A stretch of 64,000 nt of DNA from the NCBI RefSeq assembly GCF_018967645.1, contig NZ_JAHLZF010000013.1:710-64709 (forward strand). The letters run 5' to 3'. The stretch comes from Allobacillus halotolerans (GTDB lineage Bacteria > Bacillota > Bacilli > Bacillales > Alkalibacillaceae). Positions 17,915 through 27,590 of this stretch are shown piece by piece (positions within the stretch are counted from its first letter, which is position 1; each line of letters starts with the position of its first letter). Both the position numbers and the translations under genes were made by a program. A model generated the notes under the pieces. That model was given only the letters and a program-made list of their open reading frames with translations. It made no database searches and was not told the DNA's origin.

Positions 17915-17966
17915 TTGACAGTTCTGCGGGTTTATTATAATATGTATTTGATTGTAATTATTATTA
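17915..17966 (+). promoter_or_regulatory. ahpCF promoter with PerR-type box
   Basis: TTGACA at 17915-17920 and TATAAT at 17936-17941 (15-base spacer). TTGTAAT-T-ATTATTA at 17952-17966 matches 13 of 15 positions of the PerR box TTATAAT-N-ATTATAA and overlaps the probable start point, fitting peroxide induction. Confidence 0.7.
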
Positions 17967-17995
17967 ATAAATATCTATTAGGAGGAATAATTACT

Positions 17996-18565
17996 ATGTC
18001 ATTAATCGGAAAAGAAGTACAACCATTTCAGGCGAAAGCTTATCACCCTGTAAACGATGAATTTATAGACGTTACAGAAGAGAGCTTAAAAGGTCAGTGG
18101 AGCGTTGTTTGTTTTTACCCTGCAGACTTTTCTTTCGTATGTCCTACAGAGCTTGAAGATCTTCAAGAACAGTATGACACATTGAAAGACCTAGGTGTAG
18201 AAGTTTATTCCGTATCAACAGATACTCACTTCGTACACAAAGGTTGGCACGATAACTCTGAAAAAATCGGTAAAATCAAATACCCAATGATTGGTGATCC
18301 ATCAGGTACTGTTTCTCGTAATTTCGATGTATTAAATGAAGAGTCCGGTCTTGCAGATCGCGGTACTTTCGTCATTGACCCAGATGGTGTCATTCAGACA
18401 GTTGAAATTAACGCAGATGGAATTGGCCGTGACGCAAGCATCATTGTCGATAAAATTAAAGCAGCACAATACGTGCGTAAGAATCCAGGCGAAGTTTGCC
18501 CAGCTAAATGGGAAGAAGGATCTGAAACATTAACACCAAGTCTAGACTTAGTAGGTAAAATTTAA
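17996..18565 (+). CDS. ahpC: alkyl hydroperoxide reductase C (peroxiredoxin)
   Basis: 189 residues; ATG 17996 is preceded by AGGAGGA and the longer upstream frame is leader. Peroxidatic Cys in [10 protein letters not shown] and resolving Cys in [11 protein letters not shown] identify a typical 2-Cys Prx. Reduces H2O2, organic peroxides and peroxynitrite in the cytosol and is recycled by AhpF, encoded 14 bases downstream. Confidence 0.96.
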   Translation: MSLIGKEVQPFQAKAYHPVNDEFIDVTEESLKGQWSVVCFYPADFSFVCPTELEDLQEQYDTLKDLGVEVYSVSTDTHFVHKGWHDNSEKIGKIKYPMIGDPSGTVSRNFDVLNEESGLADRGTFVIDPDGVIQTVEINADGIGRDASIIVDKIKAAQYVRKNPGEVCPAKWEEGSETLTPSLDLVGKI

Positions 18566-18579
18566 GGAGTGCGATAAGC

Positions 18580-20151
18580 ATGCTTGAAGCAAATATTAAA
18601 GCACAATTAGAACAATACCTTCAGCTGCTCGAAGACGATATTGTTTTAAAACTCAGTGTGGACACAGATGACGTGTCAAATAAAATGGAAGAGTTTGTGA
18701 ATGAAATAGGTTCCATGTCATCGAAAATAACGGTTGAAAAGACAAGCTTAGAAAGAACACCAAGTTTTACTGTAAATCGTGTTGGTGAAGACACTGGGAT
18801 TGCATTTGCTGGCATTCCACTCGGTGAAGAATTTACATCACTTGTATTGGCTTTATTGCAAGTCAGTGGAAGAGCGCCTAAAGTCGACCAAAGTGTTATT
18901 GACCAAGCAAAAGAAGTCAAAGGCGAGTACCACTTTGAAACGTACGTAAGCCTTAGCTGTCATAACTGCCCAGATGTCGTACAAGCATTAAACATGATGA
19001 GCGTTCTTAATCCAAATATTTCCCATACGATGATTGACGGAGCGACAAACAAAGAAGAAGTGGAAGCGAAAAACATCATGGCTGTACCGACTGTTATGTT
19101 AAATGGTGAAGAATTCGGTAGCGGACGTATGTCTGCAGAAGAAATCTTAGCTAAGCTTGGTAGTGGACCAGATGCATCTGAGCTATCTGCCAAAGATCCA
19201 TTCGACGTACTCGTTGTCGGTGGTGGACCAGCTGGTGCAAGTGCCGCTATTTATGCAGCACGTAAAGGTATCCGTACAGGAATTGTCACGGAGCGCTTAG
19301 GTGGTCAAGTGTTAGACACGATGAGCATTGAAAACTTCATCAGTGTCACAAAAACGGAAGGACCAAAGCTCGTTGCAAGCCTTGAAGAACATGTGAAAGA
19401 TTACCCAATTGATATCATCAACTTACAACGTGTAAGTGGTATCGAGAAAAAAGACATGTTTGAGATTGAGCTTGAAAACGGTGCGGTTCTGAAAAGCCGT
19501 ACAGTGATCGCTTCAACAGGAGCGAGCTGGCGTAAGCTTGGTATTCCGGGCGAAGCAGAATTCTCGAACAAAGGTGTTGCTTACTGTGCACACTGTGATG
19601 GTCCACTGTTTGAAGGTAAAGACGTTGCTGTTGTCGGCGGCGGTAACTCCGGTGTAGAAGCAGCAATTGACCTTGCAGGCATTGTAAACCACGTAACTGT
19701 TCTTGAATATTCTTCAGAATTGAAAGCAGACGAAGTGCTACAAAACAACCTAGCTAAACTTCCAAATGTGACTGTGGTTAAAAATGCTCAATCTACTGAA
19801 ATCACAGGATCCGATCAAGTCGAAGGACTGAAGTATATCGACCTTGAGACGAAGGAAGAAAAGCAAATTGACTTAGCAGGTGTGTTTGTTCAAATTGGTC
19901 TTGTTCCTAATACAGGTTGGCTTGGCGATAAAGTCGAGAAAAACCGTATCGGTGAGATCATCGTTGACAAACAAGGTTCTACGAATGTTCCAGGTCTTTT
20001 TGCAGCAGGTGATTGTACGGATGTATTCTACAATCAGATTATCGTTTCAATGGGAACAGGAGCGACCGCAGCATTAGGCGCTTTTGATCACCTCATTAGA
20101 AACCCTGTGGAAACAAAAGAAGAACAAGGTGAACCTGTAAGCACAAAATAA
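18580..20151 (+). CDS. ahpF: alkyl hydroperoxide reductase subunit F
   Basis: 523 residues: two thioredoxin-like folds with redox pair CHNC at about 129-132, then a thioredoxin-reductase-like part with FAD motif [11 protein letters not shown], redox CAHC in [13 protein letters not shown]-binding [12 protein letters not shown] and C-terminal AAGDCTD. Passes electrons from NADH to AhpC. RBS AAGGAG overlaps the ahpC stop. Confidence 0.96.
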   Translation: MLEANIKAQLEQYLQLLEDDIVLKLSVDTDDVSNKMEEFVNEIGSMSSKITVEKTSLERTPSFTVNRVGEDTGIAFAGIPLGEEFTSLVLALLQVSGRAPKVDQSVIDQAKEVKGEYHFETYVSLSCHNCPDVVQALNMMSVLNPNISHTMIDGATNKEEVEAKNIMAVPTVMLNGEEFGSGRMSAEEILAKLGSGPDASELSAKDPFDVLVVGGGPAGASAAIYAARKGIRTGIVTERLGGQVLDTMSIENFISVTKTEGPKLVASLEEHVKDYPIDIINLQRVSGIEKKDMFEIELENGAVLKSRTVIASTGASWRKLGIPGEAEFSNKGVAYCAHCDGPLFEGKDVAVVGGGNSGVEAAIDLAGIVNHVTVLEYSSELKADEVLQNNLAKLPNVTVVKNAQSTEITGSDQVEGLKYIDLETKEEKQIDLAGVFVQIGLVPNTGWLGDKVEKNRIGEIIVDKQGSTNVPGLFAAGDCTDVFYNQIIVSMGTGATAALGAFDHLIRNPVETKEEQGEPVSTK

Positions 20152-20168
20152 AATGAAGCAACCATTAG

Positions 20169-20219
20169 ATCCTCATAAGAGTAGAGCGTACGGCATCTAC
20201 TTTTATGGGGATTTCTTTA
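20169..20219 (+). terminator. terminator-like hairpin after ahpF
   Basis: A 17-base stem (ATCCTCATAAGAGTAGA with TCTACTTTTATGGGGAT) followed by TTCTTTA. The T tract is imperfect. Confidence 0.65.
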
Positions 20220-20332
20220 TGGATAAGTGAATGAGGAGAAAAAAACCAATACCTTAGTGAAATAAATGAAACTGAGATATAAAAATGTTGATGCAAGATA
20301 ATGATATAAACAGATATGAAGCGAGAGCGGCT

Positions 20333-20458
20333 TCTGACTGCTGAAGATTGCCTACTTACTGTTGAAGTTTGCCTGCTGACTGCTGAAGATTAGCTTCTGA
20401 CTGCTGAAGATTGACCGCTCACTGTTGAAGTTAGGTCTCCCACGAAAGAGTTAGCTTA
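20333..20458. repeat. intergenic 21-bp tandem array C (5-6 units)
   Basis: Five clear 21-bp units and a decayed sixth. Here the constant half is GACTGCTGAAGATT and the variable half follows. The rotated unit ATTAGCTTCTGACTGCTGAAG shares ACTGCTGAA with array F. It lies between the 3' ends of ahpF and the convergent peptidase gene. Confidence 0.85.
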
Positions 20459-20604
20459 TTAATTATCGGGCTCAATGCAATATAACTTCTAAAATAAAAA
20501 ACGGCCACAGAATCTGCAATATGGAGGGCACTGCGATTTATGGTAAATGTCGTCTTATGACCTGTCGGTAGAAACAAATTACTTGATGCCATTCAAATAT
20601 AAAA

Positions 20605-20639
20605 CCCGAACGATTTATTATATACTTAAATCGTTCGGG
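20605..20639. terminator. bidirectional terminator between array C and the peptidase gene
   Basis: A 13-base perfect stem (CCCGAACGATTTA/TAAATCGTTCGGG) with short T-rich tails on both sides; probably ends the minus-strand peptidase transcript. Confidence 0.75.
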
Positions 20640-20656
20640 CTTTAATATCTTAACTT

Positions 20657-21640
20657 TTATAAATTCGGCTCTTCATAGTAGTAATCTACAGGCACAGGTG
20701 CGACTGCAGAACGCTCAAGAGCAGGTGTATCCTTTCTTGCAACTTGATAAACGGCTGATCCGACTATTTTTGCTACATCGAGCATTTTTTCTTTGCTGAT
20801 ATAATCAATTAAATCCTCTTCTGTATGATACCAAGGTTCAAGCGGTGTGTGAATAAATAGTGCCGCAGGAATGCCTAAATTATGAAATGGAACATGATCG
20901 CTTCGTCCAAGTTCACTGTATGGAACGAGTTCGCTAACTCGAGATCCAGCTGCAGCTCCAAGATCTGTTACTGTATTTTGTTCGCCATCAGCTGTAAACA
21001 TAACTAAATCCCCTGCATCCGCACTACCAACCATGTCTAACTGAAACATCGCTACTGTTTGTTCGGCTTCGGCTTCTGACATTGCTTCGGCATATCTTCT
21101 GGAACCCCATAGACCATATTCTTCAGCTCCAAAAGCGACGAACTTAACGGTTGTACCTGTTGGAGCTTTTGAGAATACACGCGCTAATTCAAGTAAGACA
21201 CCAGTACCTGATGCATCATCATTTGCGCCTGGCCCCCAAGGAACTGAATCGTGGTGTGAACCAATAATAATTTGTTGGCCGGAGTCATGGTTTTTCTTCG
21301 GCTCTTTAACCGCTTCAACATTATAAGAAGTGACTTCTTTTCCTCCTGATAGGAAAGTAAATTCTTGTACATTGACTTCTTCGTAACCATAATTTTCGAA
21401 TTGTTCTACCAGGTAATCAACGGTTTCAAGCTCAGCTTCTGTACCTGCACCACGTGGACCAATTTCTTCTGAAAGATGTGACACGTGTTCATAGATTCGG
21501 TCTTCATCAATCTTCTTGATGATTTTATTGTCAAATGCGTGGGCAGAACCTCCATTTCCATTATGATTAGCTGCTAGGCCAGGTGTTGTCCAAACCATGA
21601 GTAAAACAAGAACCATACTCAAAAGCCTGAATTGTTTCAA
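20657..21640 (-). CDS. secreted M28-family aminopeptidase
   Basis: About 327 residues with a signal peptide (hydrophobic run, then PGLAANHN). Zinc ligands in GSHHDSV, NDDASG, GAEEYG (catalytic Glu then Glu ligand), QLDMVG and WYHTEED fit a two-zinc M28 exopeptidase similar to B. subtilis YwaD. Start is taken as TTG 21640 because AAGGAAGTGAT just upstream pairs well with 16S rRNA; a GTG at 21649 overlaps that site. Confidence 0.88.
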   Translation of the reverse strand: MKQFRLLSMVLVLLMVWTTPGLAANHNGNGGSAHAFDNKIIKKIDEDRIYEHVSHLSEEIGPRGAGTEAELETVDYLVEQFENYGYEEVNVQEFTFLSGGKEVTSYNVEAVKEPKKNHDSGQQIIIGSHHDSVPWGPGANDDASGTGVLLELARVFSKAPTGTTVKFVAFGAEEYGLWGSRRYAEAMSEAEAEQTVAMFQLDMVGSADAGDLVMFTADGEQNTVTDLGAAAGSRVSELVPYSELGRSDHVPFHNLGIPAALFIHTPLEPWYHTEEDLIDYISKEKMLDVAKIVGSAVYQVARKDTPALERSAVAPVPVDYYYEEPNL

Positions 21641-21962
21641 TCCAATCACTTCCTTTCATGTGGTTGATTGTATGTATTCTGTCATATGTATTCTGTCATA
21701 AAGAAAAGAATCCTGTTAATAATCAGAAAATGATAAGAAAGTAATAACGTTCTTGTTGCACTTGATACTTAAGTAGGAAGAAAAAGCAGATGAAAGTCGT
21801 AGGTAAATGGTTAGCCTATGAAATGAAAGAAACAGAAATAGTAAAATGCATCATCATTTTTTTGTTGATATTCTTGGATTTAATGATTAAAATGAAGCAT
21901 GGTATAAATGAATCTTAAATAGCGAACCAGCGAATACAAACGAAAGAACGAGGAGATTCAAT
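21641..21962. other. divergent intergenic region
   Basis: No gene seen. A perfect tandem pair of TATGTATTCTGTCA (21671-21684 and 21685-21698) lies in the peptidase leader on the minus strand and could be an operator. Confidence 0.5.
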
Positions 21963-22922
21963 ATGAAAGAAAATTTCTGGCGTGATTTACCACGGCCATT
22001 TTTTATATTAGCACCGATGGAAGATGTAACAGATGTTGTTTTTCGACATGTCGTCAGTGAAGCGGCAAGGCCTGATGTGTTTTTTACAGAGTTTACGAAT
22101 ACAGAGAGCTATTGCCACCCAAAAGGAAGACAAAGTGTTCGTGGCCGTCTGACGTATACGGAGGACGAACAACCGATTGTCGCACATATTTGGGGTGATA
22201 AGCCAGCGTATTTCCGAGAAATGAGTATAGGAATGGCGAAGGAAGGCTTTCGTGGAATCGACATTAATATGGGATGCCCTGTTCAAAATGTCGCAGGAAA
22301 CGGTAAAGGTTGTGGGCTGATACGCCGTCCGGATGTAGCGGCCGAGATTATTGAAGCGGCTAAAGCTGGCGGACTGCCGGTCAGTGTGAAAACAAGACTC
22401 GGTTACACACGCGTTGATGAATGGCGAGATTGGCTCACGCATATTTTGAAACAAGATATCGTCAATCTATCCATTCATCTCCGTACAAAAAAAGAGATGA
22501 GCGATGTCGATGCGCACTGGGAATTAATTCCGGAAATTAAAAAGCTTCGAGATGAAATTGCACCGGATACATTGCTGACGATTAACGGTGATATTCCAGA
22601 TCGTCAGAAAGGTTTGGAACTCGTTGAACAATACGGTGTAGATGGTGTCATGATCGGACGAGGGATATTTAAAAATCCATTCGCGTTTGAAAAAGAAAAG
22701 AAAGAGCATACACACAAGGAATCGTTGGATTTATTGAGATTACATCTCGATTTATTTGATCAATATGCTGAGCAGATGGAAACACGTCCGTTCAAGACAT
22801 TGCGGAGATTCTTCAAAATATATGTCAAAGGATTTCGCGGCGCAGGTGAATTACGAAATCGGTTGATGATGACTGAAACGACCGATGAGGTTCGTGAGTT
22901 GATCAACGAATATATGGATTAA
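21963..22922 (+). CDS. tRNA-dihydrouridine synthase (DusB/DusC type)
   Basis: 319-residue FMN-dependent TIM barrel that reduces uridine in tRNA D loops. [28 protein letters not shown] (general-acid Cys), VKTRLGY and [11 protein letters not shown] are present. RBS GAGGAG. A decayed copy of its last 25 codons lies at 23676-23753. Confidence 0.9.
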   Translation: MKENFWRDLPRPFFILAPMEDVTDVVFRHVVSEAARPDVFFTEFTNTESYCHPKGRQSVRGRLTYTEDEQPIVAHIWGDKPAYFREMSIGMAKEGFRGIDINMGCPVQNVAGNGKGCGLIRRPDVAAEIIEAAKAGGLPVSVKTRLGYTRVDEWRDWLTHILKQDIVNLSIHLRTKKEMSDVDAHWELIPEIKKLRDEIAPDTLLTINGDIPDRQKGLELVEQYGVDGVMIGRGIFKNPFAFEKEKKEHTHKESLDLLRLHLDLFDQYAEQMETRPFKTLRRFFKIYVKGFRGAGELRNRLMMTETTDEVRELINEYMD

Positions 22923-22925
22923 CTA

Positions 22926-22970
22926 AAACATCTCCTCTCTTTGGTTTTCAAGAGAAGAGGTGTTTTTTTA
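22926..22970 (+). terminator. terminator of the dus gene
   Basis: AACATCTCCTCTCT pairs with AGAGAAGAGGTGTT, followed by seven T. Confidence 0.88.
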
Positions 22971-23069
22971 TTCAGATACGGTTTTGGCGCGAGATATTTT
23001 TTAGGTAAGTCTAACAATGGAGAGGGAGCCAGTTACCGAAGCAATAATTAATGCTTCCTTAAGCTATAC

Positions 23070-23495
23070 TTACTTAATTTGCACTACAGTAGGTTCATTT
23101 TCGCTTATTATTTCGATAATCTGATCCATTAAATAGATATGATGCTCTAAATGTATATCGGTACTCCCAAGTGTTGGGAGAGTATCATACCAATCAATAA
23201 AACCTGATTTGTTGGACTTGAAAAAAAGAAAATTGGTCAAAGGTCCTTTTTCTGAACCACCTAAATATTTTTGTATCGCATTCTGTGTGGGTATACTGAG
23301 ATCAACGCGACTTGCTTCAGGTGTCACTCTAATTGCAAGCACTTCATGGAAAGAATAGGAGAGCTTGAATTGATGGTTGTCATTTGTATCTATAATCATT
23401 TCAACATTCGGGTAGTGTGTAATCTGTATAAGGTTTAGGGGTGGTTCGTATGATGTAGATATGGGCTGCCAAACCTCAAAAATGTCATTACTCAT
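23070..23495 (-). CDS. hypothetical 141-residue protein
   Basis: No membrane segment or signal peptide; acidic and aromatic-rich. AAGGAG precedes ATG 23495. I do not recognise a family. Its size, cytosolic character and isolation next to a gene remnant fit an accessory protein, but nothing more can be said. Confidence 0.65.
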   Translation of the reverse strand: MSNDIFEVWQPISTSYEPPLNLIQITHYPNVEMIIDTNDNHQFKLSYSFHEVLAIRVTPEASRVDLSIPTQNAIQKYLGGSEKGPLTNFLFFKSNKSGFIDWYDTLPTLGSTDIHLEHHIYLMDQIIEIISENEPTVVQIK

Positions 23496-23675
23496 CTGTA
23501 TAGCTCCTTAATAATAACGAATTTTATCAAATTTTGTGCCATAAATTCCATTGTAATCCCCAGTGTACTAAACTAATTATAAGAAAAAACCCATTCTATT
23601 ACATTATTATGAATATTCAATGTAATTATAATAGGAAAATATTATTAAGTAAACTTGTTTAACTAATTGTATTTA

Positions 23676-23753
23676 GGAGCCGGCGAGCTAAGGAAACAAC
23701 TGATGACGACTGAAACAATCGATGAGGTCCGTGAGTTGATCGATCAATATTAA
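23676..23753 (+). pseudogene. remnant: C-terminal end of a second dihydrouridine synthase
   Basis: The frame encodes GAGELRKQLMTTETIDEV and then RELIDQY-stop, matching the end of the dus gene at 21963-22922 ([25 protein letters not shown]). Nucleotide differences show it is an old copy or a lost paralogue. The frame is not continued upstream. Confidence 0.8.
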
Positions 23754-23787
23754 GACGATTGGCCTTTTATAAACACATATTCAAAAT

Positions 23788-23828
23788 ATGAAAAAAGCCA
23801 GTTACCGAAGTATCGGTAACTGGCTTCT
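23788..23828 (-). terminator. terminator of pdxS
   Basis: AAGCCAGTTACCGA/TCGGTAACTGGCTT with a four-base loop; on the minus strand it runs into TTTTTT. A partial copy of the arm (GAGCCAGTTACCGAAGCA) lies near 23026. Confidence 0.92.
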
Positions 23829-23843
23829 TACATACTAGATTGT

Positions 23844-24698
23844 TTATTCACTTCGGTCTTGCATTCGTTCGTCTTCGCTCAAAGTACCGATGCCTTTCAT
23901 CGCAGTACCTAGGTCTTTTGAAAGTTCAGCAATTAACTTATAATCCTTATAATTAGCTGTTGCTTGTACAATCGCCTCTGCAAACTTTTGTGGATTATCG
24001 GATTTGAAAATACCTGAGCCGACAAATACTCCGTCAGCACCAAGCTCCATCATTAACGCGGCATCAGAAGGTGTTGCAACACCACCTGCTGCAAAGTTAT
24101 TGACAGGCAGACGACCTTCTTTTTGAATTGTCAAAAGCAGCTCATAGGGTGCCTGGATATTTCTCGCAAATGTCATCACTTCATCTTCGGACATCGAGGC
24201 AAGCTGTCTAATTTCTCCTTGCACTTGTCTAAGATGGCGGACTGCTTCTACAATATTGCCTGTCCCGGGCTCTCCTTTTGTCCGAAGCATGGAAGCCCCT
24301 TCTCCGATTCGGCGTGCTGCTTCCCCGAGGTTACGGCACCCGCATACGAATGGTACTGTGTAATCTGATTTTTTTAAATGAAATACATCATCTGCTGGTG
24401 TGAGAACTTCACTTTCATCTATATAATCGACACCGATTGCTTCAAGAACACGCGCTTCTACAATATGGCCGATTCTGCCTTTCGCCATGACAGGAATGGA
24501 TACAGCATTCATCACTTCTTCAGTGATTGTCGGGTCAGCCATACGTGCAACACCGCCCGCTGCTCTGATATCTGAAGGTACACGTTCTAGTGCCATAACC
24601 GCGACTGCCCCTGAGGCTTCTGCAATTTTTGCTTGTTCAGCATTCACGACGTCCATGATAACGCCGCCTTTAGGTATTTCTGTTTCGATTTTCGTCAT
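23844..24698 (-). CDS. pdxS: pyridoxal 5'-phosphate synthase lyase subunit PdxS (orphan, short N terminus)
   Basis: 284-residue TIM barrel making PLP from ribose 5-phosphate, glyceraldehyde 3-phosphate and ammonia. The sugar-binding lysines are present: K73 in PVMAKGR and K141 in [11 protein letters not shown] (B. subtilis K81 and K149). The N terminus is eight residues shorter than B. subtilis PdxS and lacks the usual GTERVKRGMAEMQ helix. No pdxT glutaminase lies beside it. The RBS just before ATG 24698 argues against a missed start. Confidence 0.9.
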   Translation of the reverse strand: MTKIETEIPKGGVIMDVVNAEQAKIAEASGAVAVMALERVPSDIRAAGGVARMADPTITEEVMNAVSIPVMAKGRIGHIVEARVLEAIGVDYIDESEVLTPADDVFHLKKSDYTVPFVCGCRNLGEAARRIGEGASMLRTKGEPGTGNIVEAVRHLRQVQGEIRQLASMSEDEVMTFARNIQAPYELLLTIQKEGRLPVNNFAAGGVATPSDAALMMELGADGVFVGSGIFKSDNPQKFAEAIVQATANYKDYKLIAELSKDLGTAMKGIGTLSEDERMQDRSE

Positions 24699-24825
24699 TT
24701 GTCCTCATCCCCTTGTAATCCGTCTATTTAAGACTGTCTCTGAACGGTATTATATCACTTGAAACTAGCTTTTAACAGTACTGGTTGTTACCATCGCATC
24801 TAACTTCAGGTTCAACAATGGAAAG

Positions 24826-25079
24826 GATTTATGGCTTTAGCAGCAGTTATTTTCGGTAATTGGCATCCATTCGGTGCAATGGGTGCTGCGCTGTTCTTTG
24901 GTTTAGCAAAAAGTTTAAGTGTGGTTAGTGGAGGGATCCCATTATTGCAAGATATTCCACAAGTATTCTTGTTAATCGCTCCTAATGTTTTGACCATTCT
25001 TGCCTTAGTAGGACTTATCGGACGTGCTGAGGGCTCCAAGGGCAAACGGTGTACCATATATCAAAGAAAGCAGATATAA
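24826..25079 (+). pseudogene. remnant: C terminus of a BmpA/nucleoside-type ABC permease
   Basis: The sequence encodes GFMALAAVIFGNWHPFGAMG and then ALFFGLAKSL...LIGRAE, the last helices of a NupQ/YufQ-like permease. The N-terminal two thirds are absent. After GRAE a one-base insertion shifts the frame; restoring it gives KANGVPYIK, the usual family ending. It lies directly upstream of brnQ2. Confidence 0.8.
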
Positions 25080-25141
25080 AGGCGACGACCGATCCTACTT
25101 CATGATTTTTTTAATAGATAAAATTGTCGAAAAATTCTTGT

Positions 25142-25201
25142 AATATATTGCATTTTGCTTAAGGAAGTAGTATGATATTTTTATCCGATATATTGCATAT
25201 T
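25142..25201 (+). promoter_or_regulatory. brnQ2 promoter flanked by two predicted GntR operators
   Basis: TTGCAT (25148-25153), 17 bases, TATGAT (25171-25176). AATATATTGCATTTT (25142-25156) overlaps the -35 and GATATATTGCATATT (25187-25201) lies just after the -10. The same motif in inverse orientation, AATATGCAATATATT, is at 27364-27378 upstream of the convergent GntR gene. The pattern suggests repression by that regulator. Confidence 0.7.
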
Positions 25202-25234
25202 GCTAAAACTAATCATCTTAGGAGGAAACTTATC

Positions 25235-26593
25235 GTGAAATTATCTTTTTCATCTTACGCAGCCGTTGGAGTTATGTTATTCGCACTATTTTTTGGAGCT
25301 GGAAATCTGATTTTTCCAGCAAGCTTGGGTCAAAACGCAGGAACGAATCTTTGGCCAGCAGCAATTGGCTTCTTGATCACCGGAGTAGGTTTACCTCTTC
25401 TTGGAATCATCGCCATGAGTTTTTCCGGGAGCCGTAACTTGCAAGAACTTGCAACACGAGTACACCCGGTTTATGCCGTGTTTTTTACATCTTTACTTTA
25501 TTTGACGATTGGACCGTTCTTTGCATCTCCTCGTACAGGAACCGTTGCATTTGAAGTTGGTTTTTCATCTTTCGTCAGCGAATCGTCTCAACAATTATGG
25601 TTATTTATTTTTACGTTAGTATTCTTTGCAATTGTTCTATTCTTTTCATTAAAACCTGGGAAATTGGTTGATACAGTTGGTAAAATGCTGGCACCTGGAT
25701 TGGTGGCTTTAATTGCAATCCTATTGGTTACAGCTTTTGTTAGTCCGATGGGTGAGATTCAAGCACCGCAAGATTCTTATTCAAGCGGAGCCTTCGTAAC
25801 GGGATTCCTCGAAGGTTATAATACGATGGATGCCTTGGCGTCATTAGTGTTCGGGATTATCGTCATCAATGCTATTCGTTCCATGGGTGTCACATCGAAA
25901 ACAGACATTCTTAAAACAACGATTAAAGCGGGAAGTATTGCGGTCTTGCTATTAGGATCGATCTATGTAGGAATTGCTTACCTTGGCGCAACTAGTACCC
26001 AAGTTCTACCGATTTTCGATAATGGTGGTCCAGTACTAAGTGGAGCGGCTTCTCATTACTTTGGTACATTTGGCTCTGTCCTGTTAGCGGTTGCGATTAC
26101 CTTGGCATGTTTAACGACAGCCATCGGCCTGACTGTAGCGAATGCACAGTATTTCAATACGCTATTTCCGAAGTTCAGTTACAAATCCTTGGTTGTTTTC
26201 TTTGCAACGATTACGTTTGTGATCGCAAACTTCGGACTAACAAACATCATAACGTATTCCATTCCAGTCTTGATGTTCTTGTATCCATTGGCGATTGTCT
26301 TGATGATTTTGACATTCGTATCTCCATTGTTCAAGCATTCAAGAGTCGTTTATGGTTCAACAATTGCCGTCACGTTTTTGATTAGTATTTTTGATGGTTT
26401 GAAATCTCTAAGTAAATCAATCGGAGTTGAGTTTGCTTGGATGCAACCGATTGTGGATTTCTTTGAAAATACACTACCTCTTTACGATCAGGGTCTTGGC
26501 TGGTTACTGCCAGCAGTTGTGGTAATCGTCGTAACAGGCGTCATCAGTCGTTTGCAACCTGATAAATCGCCTGCAGCACAACAAGCTTCCTAA
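25235..26593 (+). CDS. brnQ: branched-chain amino acid carrier BrnQ, copy 2
   Basis: 452 residues from GTG 25235, which has AGGAGG at 25220-25225; the longer frame back to 25172 covers the operator region and is not translated. The sequence parallels copy 1 at 12620 throughout, including GAGNLIFPASLGQNAG and the helix pattern, with scattered substitutions and a slightly different tail. The neighbouring GntR gene and operators suggest a separate control circuit from copy 1. Confidence 0.92.
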   Translation: MKLSFSSYAAVGVMLFALFFGAGNLIFPASLGQNAGTNLWPAAIGFLITGVGLPLLGIIAMSFSGSRNLQELATRVHPVYAVFFTSLLYLTIGPFFASPRTGTVAFEVGFSSFVSESSQQLWLFIFTLVFFAIVLFFSLKPGKLVDTVGKMLAPGLVALIAILLVTAFVSPMGEIQAPQDSYSSGAFVTGFLEGYNTMDALASLVFGIIVINAIRSMGVTSKTDILKTTIKAGSIAVLLLGSIYVGIAYLGATSTQVLPIFDNGGPVLSGAASHYFGTFGSVLLAVAITLACLTTAIGLTVANAQYFNTLFPKFSYKSLVVFFATITFVIANFGLTNIITYSIPVLMFLYPLAIVLMILTFVSPLFKHSRVVYGSTIAVTFLISIFDGLKSLSKSIGVEFAWMQPIVDFFENTLPLYDQGLGWLLPAVVVIVVTGVISRLQPDKSPAAQQAS

Positions 26594-26607
26594 AAATTAA
26601 ACAAACG

Positions 26608-26639
26608 AAAACCGGCTTCCTCAATAGGAGCCGGTTTTT
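26608..26639 (+). terminator. terminator of brnQ2
   Basis: AAACCGGCTTCCT pairs with AGGAGCCGGTTT around CAAT, then T-rich. Confidence 0.9.
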
Positions 26640-26649
26640 CTATATTCAA

Positions 26650-27297
26650 TCATTCAAATTCTTTTAACGTTCGAAGCCAATTTTCCTTCATTGTGGCGGA
26701 GGCTTTTTCTTTATTCCCTTTCCTCATGGCTTCAATAATTTGATCGTGTTCTTCGATTGATTTTTCTTCCAATACAATCGAGTTATAGAAGAAATGTCTG
26801 CGGACATGTGCTTGTAACGATTCTAGTACGTTATGAATATATGGATTTCTGGCTATGTCAACGATTACTTGGTGAAACTCCTCATCAACCTTCAAGGCTG
26901 CATATTCATTTTTGGATTGAATGGTTTGAGCGAACTGATCATTAATCTGCTTTAGTTGTGAAACATGTTCTTCCGTCAAATGTTCAATGGCGAGTTCAGC
27001 TGACAATGCTTGTAATGCCGCTAATGGAGGGAGAAGGTCATTAATGGCATCCCGTTTGATTTCGGTAACCTGTGTTGCTTTTCCGGGAAACATTTTGACA
27101 AATCCTTGCACTTCCAAAAGCTGTAGTGATTCACGGACAGGGGTTCTGCTGACACCTAGCGATTCGGCTATTTCGGAATCATTCAGTTTTTCGCCAGGGA
27201 GCAGTGTCCCTTCGATGATCCACTGTTGAATCTGATTGAATGCGCTTTCTTTTGCTGACTGACGAACAGGTTTGGAGTGATTTGCAGGTACTGGCAT
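26650..27297 (-). CDS. GntR-family (FCD domain) transcriptional regulator
   Basis: 215 residues from ATG 27297, preceded by GAGGAGAAG; the longer frame to 27372 would run over the operator. N-terminal winged helix (GEKLNDSEIAESLGVSRTPV, then RESLQLLE) and a C-terminal all-helical FCD ligand domain with metal-site histidines (FHQVIVDI, HDQI). The shared ATATATTGCATATT motif at its own upstream region and at brnQ2 predicts autoregulation and control of the transporter. Confidence 0.88.
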   Translation of the reverse strand: MPVPANHSKPVRQSAKESAFNQIQQWIIEGTLLPGEKLNDSEIAESLGVSRTPVRESLQLLEVQGFVKMFPGKATQVTEIKRDAINDLLPPLAALQALSAELAIEHLTEEHVSQLKQINDQFAQTIQSKNEYAALKVDEEFHQVIVDIARNPYIHNVLESLQAHVRRHFFYNSIVLEEKSIEEHDQIIEAMRKGNKEKASATMKENWLRTLKEFE

Positions 27298-27363
27298 CCT
27301 ACTTCTCCTCTCTAGATACTTTTTTAGTTTATTTATAGTATACATGAAAAATCTATCTAATGG

Positions 27364-27378
27364 AATATGCAATATATT
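27364..27378 (-). promoter_or_regulatory. predicted GntR operator upstream of the gntR gene
   Basis: AATATGCAATATATT, with inverted arms AATAT/ATATT around GCAAT. Its reverse complement shares 14 consecutive bases with the site at 25187-25201 before brnQ2. Confidence 0.65.
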
Positions 27379-27423
27379 AGATGAATTGTCAGTAATAGTT
27401 TGGTTTTATAGTGAGGTATAAAA

Positions 27424-27466
27424 ACGATAGAGACGAGCTTGGATTATATTTTCTTGGCTCGTCTCT
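27424..27466 (-). terminator. terminator of the old-yellow-enzyme gene
   Basis: AGAGACGAGC/GCTCGTCTCT stem; on the minus strand it leads to ATCGTTTTT. Confidence 0.8.
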
Positions 27467-27590
27467 AAAAGCCAGTTTGACGGACAGTGATTGACCACTT
27501 TTTATAGTCAAAATTTATATGTTTTATTGAGGGAAGTGAATGATCGCCTAGCAAAAAACATTATCTACTAGGGCAGTTACGACTTTGCAA

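Noticed and set aside
17912-17995. N-terminal extension of AhpC
   Set aside because: Covers the promoter and PerR box; AGGAGGA precedes the normal start.
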